DNA of 64,000 nucleotides from Trebonia sp963822615 (GCA_963822615.1 CAWGIM010000021.1:372001-436000); one strand, 5' to 3'; counted from the first letter of the stretch, positions 52,194 to 62,023 are shown. Numbers and translations: made by a program. The notes: generated by a model not told the origin, from the sequence alone.

Positions 52194-53894
52194 TTAGTTT
52201 CCCAGGTCGTGCTGGTAAAAGGCCATTTCCTCGGGCGCCAGGGGCGTATTGCCCGCGATCAGGTCGGCCGCCTTCTCCGCGATCATCATCGTCGGCGCGT
52301 AAATGTTCCCGTTGGTGACGTAAGGCATGACCGATGCGTCCACCACCCGCAGTCCGGAGACGCCGTGCACGGCCAGCGAGCCGGGGTCGGTGACCGAGAG
52401 CGGCCCGGTGCCCATCGCGCAGGTGCACGACGGGTGCAGCGCCGTCTCCGCGTCCCGGGCCACCCAGCCGAGCACCTCCGACTCGGTCGAGACGGACGGC
52501 CCGGGGGACAGCTCGCCCGCGTTGAACTCGTCGAACGCGGGCTGGTTGAGTATCCGCCGGGCGATCGCGACCGCCTCGGTCCACTCCGACCGGTCGGTCG
52601 CGGTGGACAGGTAGTTGAACCGCAGCGCCGGCTTGGCCAGAGGGTCGGCCGACTTCAGCTTCACCGTGCCGCGCGCGCCGGAGTACATCGGGCCGATGTG
52701 CACCTGGTAGCCGTGCCCGCCGGCCGGCGCCGACCCGTCGTAGCGGATCGCGATGGGCAGGAAGTGGAACATCAGGTTGGGGTAGCGCACCGAGTCGTTG
52801 GACCGGACGAAGCCGCCCGCCTCGAAGTGGTTGGTCGCGCCCGGGCCGGACCGGGTCAGCGCCCAGCGCAGTGCCACCCCGGGCCGGTTGCGCCACTGCA
52901 GCGCGGGCGCCACCGACACCGGCTGCCTCGACCCGTACTGCACGTACACCTCGAGGTGGTCCTGCAGGTTCTCGCCCACCCCGGGCAGGTCGGCCACCAC
53001 CGGGATGCCGAGCGCGGCCAGCTCGGTCGCGTTGCCGACCCCGGAAAGCTGCAGTAGCTGCGGCGAGCCGAACGCGCCGGCGCACACGATCACCTCGCCG
53101 CCGCGGGCGCGGCGGCGCACCATGCCGATGCCGGGGCCGATGCGCGGGCCGGCCTGCGACCGGACCAGGAACTCCACCCCGGTCGCGCGGGTGCCGCTGA
53201 ACAGCAGCCGGGTGGCGTGCGCCCGGGTCACCACCCGCAGGTTGGGCCGGGACATGGCCGGGTGCAGGTAGGCGCGCGCGGCCGAGAGCCGCTGGCCGCC
53301 GGAGATGTTCCGGTCGAAGGCGGCGAACCCCTCCTGGCGGTACCCGTTGACGTCGTCCGTCAGCGGGTACCCGGCCTGCTGCACGGCCGCGAAGAACGCG
53401 CCGAACAGCGGGCTGGCGGCCGGCCCGCGCTCCAGCACCAGCGGGCCGTCGGTGCCGTGGAAGCCGGCCGACGGCGTGCCCGGCGCGGCCAGGCAGTTCT
53501 CCATCCGCTTGAAGTACGGCAGGCAGTGCGCGTAGGACCACGAGGACATCCCCGGGTCCGCCGCCCAGCGCTGGTAGTCAAGCGGGTTGCCGCGCTGGAA
53601 GATCATGCCGTTGATCGACGAGGAGCCGCCGAGCAGCTTGCCCCGGGCATGGTAGATCCGCCGCCCGTTCAGGTAAGGCTCCGGCTCCGACTGGTACCGC
53701 CAGTCGTAGAACGGCGAGCCGATCGGGAACGTCAGCGCCGCGGGCATCTGGATGAACGGGTCCCAGCGGTAGTCCGGCCGCCCCGCCTCGAGCACCAGCA
53801 CCCGGGTGGTGGGGTCGGCCGACAGCCGGGCCGCGAGGGCGCTGCCCGCCGATCCGCCGCCGACGATGATGTAGTCGAACTGGGTCGCAGGCAT
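52194..53894 (-). CDS. GMC-family FAD-dependent oxidoreductase
   Basis: A 566-aa flavoenzyme. The N-terminal FAD-binding YIIVGGGSAGSALAARLS and GGSSSINGMIFQRGNPLDY signatures are intact, and the C-terminal HPSCTCAMG holds the catalytic His region (family pairs His with His/Asn in SVMPYVTNGNIYAP). Relatives oxidise choline, alcohols and polyethylene glycol. The product and acceptor are unknown. It starts 9 bases after the NB-ARC/TPR gene stop, so it is probably cotranscribed. Confidence 0.93.
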   Translation of the reverse strand: MPATQFDYIIVGGGSAGSALAARLSADPTTRVLVLEAGRPDYRWDPFIQMPAALTFPIGSPFYDWRYQSEPEPYLNGRRIYHARGKLLGGSSSINGMIFQRGNPLDYQRWAADPGMSSWSYAHCLPYFKRMENCLAAPGTPSAGFHGTDGPLVLERGPAASPLFGAFFAAVQQAGYPLTDDVNGYRQEGFAAFDRNISGGQRLSAARAYLHPAMSRPNLRVVTRAHATRLLFSGTRATGVEFLVRSQAGPRIGPGIGMVRRRARGGEVIVCAGAFGSPQLLQLSGVGNATELAALGIPVVADLPGVGENLQDHLEVYVQYGSRQPVSVAPALQWRNRPGVALRWALTRSGPGATNHFEAGGFVRSNDSVRYPNLMFHFLPIAIRYDGSAPAGGHGYQVHIGPMYSGARGTVKLKSADPLAKPALRFNYLSTATDRSEWTEAVAIARRILNQPAFDEFNAGELSPGPSVSTESEVLGWVARDAETALHPSCTCAMGTGPLSVTDPGSLAVHGVSGLRVVDASVMPYVTNGNIYAPTMMIAEKAADLIAGNTPLAPEEMAFYQHDLGN

Positions 53895-53903
53895 CTAGGT
53901 CGA

Positions 53904-56375
53904 TCACTCCGTCGCCGCTTGCAGGTTTTCCCTGACCGTGCTGGTCATCGGGTGGTCATGGCCGAGGTAGCGCTCGCAATCGGCCAGCACCGCGCGCAGC
54001 ACCCGGACCCCGTCGGTCATCCGTCCGGCCTCGAAGTAGGCGCTGACCAGGTTACAACGGGTAGTCAGCCCGTCGGTGTCGCCCGGGCTGAGCACCGCCT
54101 CGCCGTCGGCGACCGCCCGCTCGTAGGCCCCGATCGCCTCGCGCAGCCGTCGCGCCTGCTGGTAGGCGGCACCGAGGATGGCCCGGGCGGCGAGCGTGTC
54201 GGGCTGCCCGGGGCCAGCGGTCCGCTCCCGGTCGGCGACCACCCGCTCGTACTGCGGTATCGCGTCCTTCAGCCGTCCCGCGGTGCGGTAAGCGTAGCCG
54301 AGGTTGGCGCGGGCGGTGGTGGTGTCCGGGTGGTCGGGGCCGAGCAGCCGTTCCCGGTCGGCCAGCACCCGCTCGCTGGCACTGACCGCCGCCGCGGTGT
54401 CGCCCGCGGCCCGGTAGGCGGCGGCCAGGCTGGCCCGGGCGGCCAGGGTGACCGGCGCGTCCGCGCCCGCGGCCCGCTCGGTTTGCGCCAGTGCCCGCTC
54501 GCAGGCGTCGACCGCCTCGCGCTCGCGGCCGGCCGCCAGGTACGCGCCGCCCAGGCTGACGTGGGCGGACAGCGTGTCGGGGTGGGCCGGGCCGAGTTCC
54601 CGGGCGGCGTAGCCGGCCGCGAGCTGGTACTGCCGGACGCTGTCGGCCGCCCGCCCGGCCGCGGCGTAGCCGGCCGCCAGCTCAAGCCGCACGTCGTGCG
54701 TCTCCCGGTGGCCGGGCCCGGCCGCCCGCTCCCTGGCGTCAAGCACCTGCTCGTACAGCGCGATCGCGGCCGCCGGGCGCCCGGCCGCCCGCAGTGACCT
54801 GGCCGCGTTGAGCCGGGCGGTGACCGTGTCCGGGTGCCGCGCCCCGAGGGCCGCCTCGCGGTCGGCCAGGGCCGCCTCGAACACCGGCAGTGCCTCGGCC
54901 AGGCGGCCGGTGACGGCGTAGGCGTCCGCCAGCCGCTCGCGGGCGAGCACCGACTGCGCGTGCCCGTGGCCGAGCAGCTGGCTGCTGGTAGCGCCGAGGG
55001 CCTGCCAGTACCCGACGGCGGACTCGGCCAGGGCGGGCGGCTCGGACAGCGACGTGCCCGCCCGCAGCAGCAGCGGGTGGGCTTCCGGCTTCCACAGCAG
55101 GTCGCCCGCCCAGTCCCGCAGCGCGGCGGCGGAGTCCCGCAGCGCCTGGCTGAGCTGCGGGCTGCCGCCAGGGCTGCCCGCGGCCGGCCACGCCTCAAGC
55201 AGTGCCGCCGCGGCCGCCGCGGCCACCTGCTCGGCGTTCCCCGGCGCCAGGTAGGCCCGGGCCGCCGACCGCACCGCGGGGTGCAGCCAGACCGTGCGCA
55301 CCGGGTTGGCGCGGTCCACCGTGAGCAGGCCGAGCCGCTCCAGGTTGGCGTAGGCCGCGCGGGCCAGTTGCGGCCCGTCCGCCGCCGGGCCGGGCTCCCG
55401 GGGGTCGCGCTGGTCGGCGATGTACGCGCAGGCGGCCGGGGAGGTGAGCACCGCCGCCGGGATGCCCTCGGTGTCCAGCGCGGCGGCGAGCACCAGGGCA
55501 GGCCAGGAGAGGCCGGCGGAAGCTGGTGCGCGTGCTCGACCGCCAGCGACCAGGCCGCCAGCAGCGACGGCGGGCAGCCGTCGACCACCGGGCCGGTCAC
55601 GCTGCTGAGCCTGGCCGCGTAGTCGGCCCGGTACGCCCGGCAGCTGCTCTTGCTGGCCGAGATGACGGCGGCGGCCAGGGACACCGTGATCGGCACCCCG
55701 CCGAGGTCCTCGGCCAGGTCGAGCGCCTCGATCCGCTGGTCGGGGAACCCGGTGAGCCGGGCGTTGAGGTAGCCGAGCGACTCCCGGCGGCTGAACCCGT
55801 GCACCGCCTGCCCGGTGACCCGGTCGGCCGGCCCGGACAGGCCGAGCTCGGCTTCTGGCAGGCTGCTGGTCACCACCGTCTGCCCGGCCGGGCCCCGCGG
55901 CCACAGCCCGTCCAGGTCGGCCGGGGTGGTGACGCCGTCAAGCACCACCACCCAGCGGTGGTCGGTACCGCGCAGCCAGTCGAGGAACCGGGCGGCGGCC
56001 GCATCTGCACTGATACCCGCCGCCTCGGCCGGTGCTGCCAGCGGCATCCGGGCTCACCCCCTCGGCCCCCGGCAGCAACCCCAGGTCGGCCGCCGCCTGC
56101 GCGTAGCCGGCGATGACGGCGTCCCGCCGGCCGGCCGGCACCCAGGCCAGCAGGTCGACCGCGCGGGCCGACCAGAGGGTGTGCGCGAACCCGATTGCGA
56201 GCTGGGTCTTGCCGATCCCGACGGCCCCGCCGGCGGCCGGCCGCAGCAGCGTGGTCTCACCCGGCCGCAGCCCGCCCGCCAGCGCGGACCCGGTCTCCTG
56301 GCGGGCAAGGTAAAAGGGAGCAAGCGGCGGCACTGATCCGGTCAGCACCGGAGCGCCAGGCCGCCCAGTCCCCAT
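53904..56375 (-). pseudogene. NB-ARC ATPase with C-terminal TPR repeats, two apparent frameshifts
   Basis: Three frames join into a protein of about 823 aa. The first segment (56375 to about 56055) has the P-loop GGAVGIGKTQLAIG. The second (about 56047-55520) has Walker B RWVVVLDGV and winged-helix-like regions. The third (about 55515-53904) has at least eight TPRs (AVSASERVLADRERLLGPDHPDT type). The first junction needs one base removed near 56048-56063; the second needs one base added near 55511-55520. Because all pieces align as one known architecture, sequence errors are possible. It is the first gene of the GMC operon. Such proteins are signal-sensing ATPases; the ligand is unknown. Confidence 0.8.
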
Positions 56376-56645
56376 GTTCGCTGGCCCCCCAGGTGCGAAA
56401 GGTCTCGGGGGAATCCTACGAGCGGCGCGCTACGGAAACCGCCGGTCAGCGAGAAATGTGGCAAACAACGAATAAGAAATCCGGTTCCGTTTTGCCGCCG
56501 CGACCGACAATGGACCGCTATCTATTTACAGTTTTCACCTGAGGCTCTTTCGCCACGGCAATAAGCGTGCGGGGCCGGATAGTCGCGCTTTAAGGCGTCT
56601 ACCGCCGGTACCGCCTGCCCGCCTGACTCAACCACCCGGGCAGCC
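56376..56645. other. 270-base intergenic region upstream of the NB-ARC gene
   Basis: AT-rich at 56450-56570. It lies 5' to the NB-ARC gene and 3' to the Pth2-like gene and probably holds the promoter of the operon. No gene or repeat was recognised. Confidence 0.5.
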
Positions 56646-57368
56646 TCACGGCCACAGCACGCTGCGCAGCGCCGGGTGATCGGCCACCACGGTGGCCGAT
56701 CCCGGCGCCACCTCGGTGAACCCGCCGTCGGTGACCACCGGCAGCCCGCTCGCCAGCAGCCGTGCCCACCGCTCGCGGCCCGCCGCCCGCACCGCGAGGG
56801 CGAAGTCCTCCCCGGCCCACTCGGCCCGGTCCTGCGCTGACAGCGCCCACCAGGCGAGCTGCGCCCCGTGCCCGGCCTGCGCCATCGCCTTGCCCGCGGT
56901 CATCGGCAGGTCCGGGTTCAGCCACAGCACCGGGGCATCGGCCGCGGGCTCGCCCGGTGGCTCCGGGTCGTCCAGGTCGGTGCCGGAGACCTGGAGCCGG
57001 GCCAGGTCGGCGGGCCAGTCGTCCACCGGCACCGGCGGGAACACCCGGACCTGGGCTGGTCCCTGGGTCACGGTGATCCCCGGCAGCGCCGCCGCCCGGG
57101 TCCAGCCGGACCCCCGGGCCCGCCTGACCACCTTCCTGATCCGCGCGTCCGCCCAGGCCCGGGCGGACGCCTCCCACTCGCCGCCGGGTTCGGTCACCCG
57201 GGGGTCGGCCAGGAAGGCGAGCACCGCGCGGGCCGCGCACTCGAGCGCGTCGGTCCGGTCCGGCGGGCTGGCCCGCTCCACCCGGACGACCAGCGGCAGC
57301 GCGTACTGCCTGCCCTCGTCCCGGCTGGCATCCTGCATCCCGGCTGGCGTTTCCTGCTCCTGCGTCAC
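56646..57368 (-). CDS. peptidyl-tRNA hydrolase 2-like protein
   Basis: A 240-aa protein. The C-terminal 110 residues resemble Pth2 (bacterial peptidyl-tRNA hydrolase type II): LPMTAGKAMAQAGHGAQLAWW corresponds to the G-K-x-A-A-Q-x-x-H-A motif, and TVVADHPALRSV to the terminal strand. The N-terminal 130 residues are unassigned. Pth2 releases peptides from tRNA, but actinomycete versions like this are often uncharacterised. GTG 57368 is the start. Confidence 0.75.
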   Translation of the reverse strand: MTQEQETPAGMQDASRDEGRQYALPLVVRVERASPPDRTDALECAARAVLAFLADPRVTEPGGEWEASARAWADARIRKVVRRARGSGWTRAAALPGITVTQGPAQVRVFPPVPVDDWPADLARLQVSGTDLDDPEPPGEPAADAPVLWLNPDLPMTAGKAMAQAGHGAQLAWWALSAQDRAEWAGEDFALAVRAAGRERWARLLASGLPVVTDGGFTEVAPGSATVVADHPALRSVLWP

Positions 57369-57432
57369 CAGTCAAGGATGTCAGCCGCGCGGCTACCGCC
57401 CGGCCCGCTACCGCCCGGCCGCACCGCTACGG

Positions 57433-58074
57433 TCAGCCTTCGTCGGGCGGGCCCCACGGAGGCTGGGAGCCGCCCGGCGGCTGAAGGTCGGTGATCGTCG
57501 GGTAGTGGTCCCAGCCGTCCGCCCCCGGTGCTTCGCTGGCATCCGAGGCCACCGTGGCGGGCCGGGTCAGGGTGCCCGCGTACCCGGCCCCCGGGGCGGG
57601 AACCAGTGACCGGCCGCGCCACCGGGACGGGATGAACAGCGGGATTACCAGCGCCAGGCCGGCCGCGCCGAGCAGCCCGGAGAACAGCAGCGACTCGAAG
57701 CCGGCCCCGTAGTCGCGGTTCTTCAGCGGGATCAGCCGGACGGCTTGCGCCACGTCCGTGACGTACAGCGCCGTCCACGCCACCAGGACCAGGCCGGGCA
57801 GGCCGGCCGCGAGTGGTGACACCCACGGGATCACCATCAGCAGCCCGGCCGCCAGGCCCACCGCCAGCAGCGCGCCGCCGCCCAGCATCACATGGGTGTT
57901 CGTGTACAGGGCACCGCCGCCGGCCGGCAGCCCGCCGTTGACGGCCATCGGGCTGCCGTTGGCGGCGGCACTGGCCTCTTCGCCGCGGGTGGCGAACATG
58001 TAGCCCCAGGTTGCCCCGAAGAACACCGCCGCCGCCAGCGACAGGCCGAGCACGACGCCGTAGAAGTGCCGCAT
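57433..58074 (-). CDS. membrane protein of unknown function
   Basis: A 213-aa protein with four to five predicted helices (VVLGLSLAAAVFFGATWGYM, VMLGGGALLAVGLAAGLLMV, GLPGLVLVAWTALYV, LLFSGLLGAAGLALVIPLF) and a hydrophilic C-terminus ending GGSQPPWGPPDEG. I do not recognise the family. It lies 64 bases upstream of the Pth2-like gene on the same strand. Confidence 0.75.
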   Translation of the reverse strand: MRHFYGVVLGLSLAAAVFFGATWGYMFATRGEEASAAANGSPMAVNGGLPAGGGALYTNTHVMLGGGALLAVGLAAGLLMVIPWVSPLAAGLPGLVLVAWTALYVTDVAQAVRLIPLKNRDYGAGFESLLFSGLLGAAGLALVIPLFIPSRWRGRSLVPAPGAGYAGTLTRPATVASDASEAPGADGWDHYPTITDLQPPGGSQPPWGPPDEG

Positions 58075-58219
58075 TGGTTCAGCCCCTTTGGGGTGATGTT
58101 CGGGTCCGCGTGGTTTTGCGCCGTCAGCCTACGACCGGGGGAGCGCGCCGCACCGCCCTTTCGGCTTAACCGCTGATAGTTCAGCCGCTTAGCCGGGCCC
58201 CGCGGGGTAGGTTCTATTC

Positions 58220-58585
58220 GTGAGTACGCGAGTAGCGCCGATCTTTCCGGTTAGCAACCTGGTCGCTTCCCTTGCCTACTACCGCGGGCTCGGTTTCGAA
58301 GTCCGCCACTGGCACAGCGGCGGATACGGCTTCGTCACCTTTAGCGGCGCTGAGATCCACCTCGGCGTGGAGCCCGACCTCGACACCCGCACCGACCGCC
58401 GGGCGACGGCCTACCTGTTCGTGGAAGACGCCGACACCCTGGCCGCGACCTGGCTCGCGGCCGGCGCCGAGGTGCGGCTGCCCGAGGACACCGAATGGGG
58501 CCAGCACGAGGGCGTGCTGGCCGATCCCGACGGCAACCTGATCCGCTTCGGCTCGCCGATGAACGCGGCCGCCGAGCGCGGCTGA
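58220..58585 (+). CDS. VOC-family (glyoxalase/bleomycin resistance) protein
   Basis: A 121-aa single-domain vicinal oxygen chelate protein (VAPIFPVSNLVASLAYYRGLGF, DADTLAATWLAAGAEV, GVLADPDGNLIRFG). It has a bleomycin-resistance-type layout, which may sequester drugs by dimerising, but a lyase or dioxygenase role cannot be excluded. GTG 58220 has TAGGTT (58208-58213) 6 bases upstream. Its TGA directly abuts the TAG of glpD on the opposite strand. Confidence 0.88.
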   Translation: MSTRVAPIFPVSNLVASLAYYRGLGFEVRHWHSGGYGFVTFSGAEIHLGVEPDLDTRTDRRATAYLFVEDADTLAATWLAAGAEVRLPEDTEWGQHEGVLADPDGNLIRFGSPMNAAAERG

Positions 58586-60352
58586 CTAGGCCGGCACCGC
58601 CACCTCGGTGATATCAGGCAGCGGGGCCGGCGCGGTCAGCGCCGCCCCGTTGGCGGCGGCGAAGTCCTGGTAGCGGTGCAGCTCGACCGCGCGGCGGCGG
58701 CGGTTCCAGCCGAGCAGCCCGGCCATGATCGCCACCACCTCGGGAGCGGCCGCCAGCCCGCGGTCGGGCGACTCGATGAGCAGCCTGACCCGGCGGGCGA
58801 GCACGTCCTCGGCGTGCAGCGCGCCCTCGTGGGTGACCGCGTAGGCCACCTCCGCCCGCAGGTAGGGGTAGCCGTCGACCAGCGTCCCGGCCAGCGTCTT
58901 GTCCGCCCGGATCAGGTCAAGCAGCTCGGCCGCGAGCGAGCCGTAGCGGGCGATCAGGTGCTGGACCGCGCCCAGCGTCACCCCGGAGCCGGCCGCCAGC
59001 CGGCGGGCCGACGCGCGCACCGCGGGCAGCCCGTCCGCCCCCAGCAGCGGGAGCTGGCCGGTCACCGACGGGGGGACCGGGCCGGGCAGGCCCGCCACCG
59101 CCGCGTCCACCACGTCCCGCGCCATCAGCCGGTAGGTGGTGAACTTGCCGCCGGCCACCGACACCAGGCCGGGCAGCGGCGCGTCCACCACGTGCTCGCG
59201 TGACAGCTTGGTGGTCGGCTTCTCCCCGGCCGGGCTGGCCGCGCCCGCGTCGCCCGCCCGCTTGTCGGCCCCGTGCTTGTCGGCCCCGTGCTTGTCGGCC
59301 TCTTGGCGCGGCCGCTCCGCCACCAGCGGCCGCAGCCCCGCGTAGACCGCCAGCACGTCGCCCCGGGTGAGCGGCCGGGCCAGCACCCGGTTGGCCTCGC
59401 CCAGGATGTAGTCGACGTCCTGCGGGGTGGCGGCGGGCTCGGCCCGGTCGCCCGACCAGTCGGTGTCGGTCGTCCCGACGATCCACCGTTCGTCCCAGGG
59501 GATGAAGAACAGCACGCTCTTGCTGGTCCGCACGATCATCCCGGTGTCGGCGTCGATCGCCGAGCGGTCCACCACCAGGTGCACGCCCTTCGACATGCGC
59601 ACCTGGTAGCCGGGGGTGATGCCGCTGGCCTGGTGCACCAGGTCGGACCAGACCCCGGCGCAGACGATCACCCGGGCGGCGGCCACCTCGAACTCGCGCC
59701 CGCTCTCCTCGTCCCGTACCAGGGCGCCGGTCACCCGGGCGCCGTCCCGCAGCAGCGAGACGGCGGCGGCGCGGGTGGCCACCAGGGCTCCGTGCCGGGC
59801 GGCGGTGCGGGCCACCGTGAGGGTGTAGCGGGCGTCGTCCACCTGGGCGTCGTAGTACAGCATGGCGCCCGCCAGCCGGTCGGGGCGCAGGGCCGGCGCC
59901 CGGCGCAGCGCGCCCCTGGTGGTCAGGTGGCGGTGGTGCGGCACCGGCCGCTTCACGCCCTCCATCGCGTCGTAGAGCACCAGCCCGGCCCCCACGTACG
60001 GGCGCTCCACCACCTTCCGGTACAGCGGGTAGAGGAACGGCACCGGCCGCACCAGGTGCGGCGCGAGACGGCTGACCAGCAGGTCGCGTTCCCGCAGCGC
60101 CTCCCTGACGAGCTTGAAGTCCCCCTGCTCGAGGTAGCGGAGCCCGCCGTGGATCAGCTTCGACGACCGCGAGGAGGTGCCCGCCGCCAGGTCGCGGTAC
60201 TCCACCAGGCCGACCCGCAGCCCGCGCGACGCCGCGTCAAGGGCGGCCCCCGCCCCGGTGATGCCGCCCCCGATGACCAGCACGTCGAGCGGCCCGGCGG
60301 CCAGCGCGCGGATCGTCTCGTCGCGGTCCCGCGCGTCAAGTTCTCCCGGCAC
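58586..60352 (-). CDS. glpD: glycerol-3-phosphate dehydrogenase
   Basis: A 588-aa aerobic G3P dehydrogenase that passes electrons to the quinone pool. The FAD motif VLVIGGGITGAGAALDAASRG (about 25-45), GTSSRSSKLIHGGLRYLE, and the C-terminal DAO_C-like domain (ARYGSLAAELLDLIRADKTL) are intact. An ADKHGADKHGADK insert (59261-59300) is encoded by 15-base repeats. GTG 60352 is preceded by GGAGGGAGAG; frames further upstream lack support. The gene is convergent with the VOC gene and 99 bases downstream of the MFS gene. Confidence 0.93.
   Translation of the reverse strand: MPGELDARDRDETIRALAAGPLDVLVIGGGITGAGAALDAASRGLRVGLVEYRDLAAGTSSRSSKLIHGGLRYLEQGDFKLVREALRERDLLVSRLAPHLVRPVPFLYPLYRKVVERPYVGAGLVLYDAMEGVKRPVPHHRHLTTRGALRRAPALRPDRLAGAMLYYDAQVDDARYTLTVARTAARHGALVATRAAAVSLLRDGARVTGALVRDEESGREFEVAAARVIVCAGVWSDLVHQASGITPGYQVRMSKGVHLVVDRSAIDADTGMIVRTSKSVLFFIPWDERWIVGTTDTDWSGDRAEPAATPQDVDYILGEANRVLARPLTRGDVLAVYAGLRPLVAERPRQEADKHGADKHGADKRAGDAGAASPAGEKPTTKLSREHVVDAPLPGLVSVAGGKFTTYRLMARDVVDAAVAGLPGPVPPSVTGQLPLLGADGLPAVRASARRLAAGSGVTLGAVQHLIARYGSLAAELLDLIRADKTLAGTLVDGYPYLRAEVAYAVTHEGALHAEDVLARRVRLLIESPDRGLAAAPEVVAIMAGLLGWNRRRRAVELHRYQDFAAANGAALTAPAPLPDITEVAVPA
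59261..59300 (-). repeat. 15-base tandem repeat in glpD
   Basis: About 2.7 copies of CTTGTCGGCCCCGTG (plus strand) encode ADKHG pentads in a surface insert. Confidence 0.85.
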
Positions 60353-60451
60353 GTCGGCTCTCCCTCCCCGGGCCCCGGGCGAGGCCCCCGTCTTACATGC
60401 TAAGTACCCAAGACATCTGGTTACCGACGGGTAGGCCAACCGGCGGTGAAG

Positions 60452-61963
60452 CTATTGCCCGGCCTGCAGCTCGATCAGGTTGACCCGCTCGCCCCGGCCG
60501 GCCTCGTCCAGCAGGGCCGCCGCCGCGACCAGGCCGGCCGCGACCAGCCCGGCCGAGATCGCGAACCCGGTGTGGAAGCCCGCCGTCAGCGCCGCGGGCT
60601 GGGCTCGTCCGGTGGCGGCGAGGCGGGCGGTGGTCGCGGCCGCTACCGTCGAGATGACCGCCAGGCCGATCGCCCCGCCGAGCTGCCGGCTGACGTTCAG
60701 CAGCGCGGAGGCCACCCCGTGGCGGGCGGCGGCTACCGCGGACATCGCCGCCACCGAGGTCGGCACGATGACCAGGCCGCCGCCCACTCCGACCACCACC
60801 GTCGGCACGACGATGTTGGCCAGCAGCCCGCCGTCGGCCGGGACCCGGGCCAGCAGGAGCAGGCCGGCGACGCCGGCCAGCGACCCGGCGACCGCGGTGG
60901 CCCGCACCCCGGCCAGCGCCACCAGGGCGGGCGCGACGCTCGCCCCGGCCAGGATCGAGATCCCGAACGGCAGGTACGCCAGCCCGGTGCGCAGGGCCGA
61001 GTAGTGCAGCACCTGCTGCATGTACAGCGTGGTGGAGTAGAAGACGGCGAACAGGGCGCTGCTCTGCAGGGCCGACACCACGTTGGCCGCGGTCACGCCG
61101 CGGTCGCGCCACAGCGACAGCGGAAGCAGCGGATCGGCCGCCACCCGCCCCTCGTGCACGATGAAGTACCCGATGAGCAGCCCGGCGCCGCACAGCAGGA
61201 GCACTGTCCGGGCCGACCCCCAGGGATGCGACCCGGTCTGCGCGACCGCGTAGGCGAGCAGGCTGGCTCCCGCCGTCACGCTCAGCGCCCCGCCCGGGTC
61301 GAACGCCGCCAGCCAGGCCAGCCAGCCGGCCGGACGCCCGGCGGCGGGCCGGCCCGGCGGCAGCACCCGCAGCGCGGCCGCGACCACCAGGGCGCCGAGC
61401 GGCAGGTTGACCAGGAAGACCCAGCGCCAGCCGGCCGCCGACACCAGCACGCCGCCCAGCACCAGCCCCAGGGTCGCGGCCCCGGCGGTCACCCCGCCCC
61501 AGATGCCGAACGCCCGGTTGCGGGCGGGCCCGGCCGGAAACACCGAGCCGAGCATCGCGAACGTCATCGGCACCACGAAGGCCGCCGCCAGCCCCTCCAC
61601 GGCCCGCGTCGCGAGCATGACCCCGGCCGTCGGGGCTAGCGCCGACCCCAGCGACGCGAGGGTGAACACCGCCGTCCCGGCGACCAGTACCCGGCGCCGC
61701 CCGGCGATGTCCCCGGTCCGGCCGCCGAGTAGCAGGAAGCCGCCGAACGGGACCATGTAGGCGTCCACCATCCAGGCTAGCCCGCTCTCGGAGAAGTGCA
61801 GGCTGTCCTTGACGGCCGGCATGGCGACGTTGACCACGGTGACGTCGATCGAGTCGAGTAGCGCGGCCAGGCACAGCACGAGCAGCGCCAGCGTGTGCCG
61901 CCGGGCCCAGCGGAAGTCCGCGTCGCCAGGATCTTCTACTGATCGATTAGTAAGTTCCGTCAT
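60452..61963 (-). CDS. DHA2-family MFS transporter (EmrB/QacA-type)
   Basis: A 503-aa, 14-helix drug:H+ antiporter. SIDVTVVNVAMPAVKDSL, WMVDAYMV and GGRTGDIAGRRRV are the characteristic early motifs, and GGVTAGAATLGLVLGGVL the antiporter motif C region. Substrates are probably lipophilic cations or antibiotics. ATG 61963 overlaps a TetR operator-like palindrome (61937-61952) in its first codons. It is divergent from the TetR gene. Confidence 0.92.
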   Translation of the reverse strand: MTELTNRSVEDPGDADFRWARRHTLALLVLCLAALLDSIDVTVVNVAMPAVKDSLHFSESGLAWMVDAYMVPFGGFLLLGGRTGDIAGRRRVLVAGTAVFTLASLGSALAPTAGVMLATRAVEGLAAAFVVPMTFAMLGSVFPAGPARNRAFGIWGGVTAGAATLGLVLGGVLVSAAGWRWVFLVNLPLGALVVAAALRVLPPGRPAAGRPAGWLAWLAAFDPGGALSVTAGASLLAYAVAQTGSHPWGSARTVLLLCGAGLLIGYFIVHEGRVAADPLLPLSLWRDRGVTAANVVSALQSSALFAVFYSTTLYMQQVLHYSALRTGLAYLPFGISILAGASVAPALVALAGVRATAVAGSLAGVAGLLLLARVPADGGLLANIVVPTVVVGVGGGLVIVPTSVAAMSAVAAARHGVASALLNVSRQLGGAIGLAVISTVAAATTARLAATGRAQPAALTAGFHTGFAISAGLVAAGLVAAAALLDEAGRGERVNLIELQAGQ

Positions 61964-62023
61964 GAGGCCGACTCTAGGTGACCTACTGATCGATCAGCAA
62001 GTGCTTACTGGACAGTCAGCAAG
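61937..62023. promoter_or_regulatory. TetR operator array between MFS and TetR genes
   Basis: Three related palindromic sites: TACTGATCGATTAGTA (61937-61952, near-perfect), CTGATCGATCAG (61986-61997, perfect) and ACTG-GA-CAGT (about 62007-62016). Centres are 47 and 20 bases apart. The first site lies inside the MFS coding start, the second is central and the third is near the TetR -10 box. The arrangement suits a local TetR repressor. Confidence 0.65.

Noticed and set aside
50458..56375. Antiphage defence island
   Set aside because: NB-ARC and nucleotidyltransferase-like genes are suggestive, but GMC oxidoreductase and APC permease are not typical, and no known defence set is complete.
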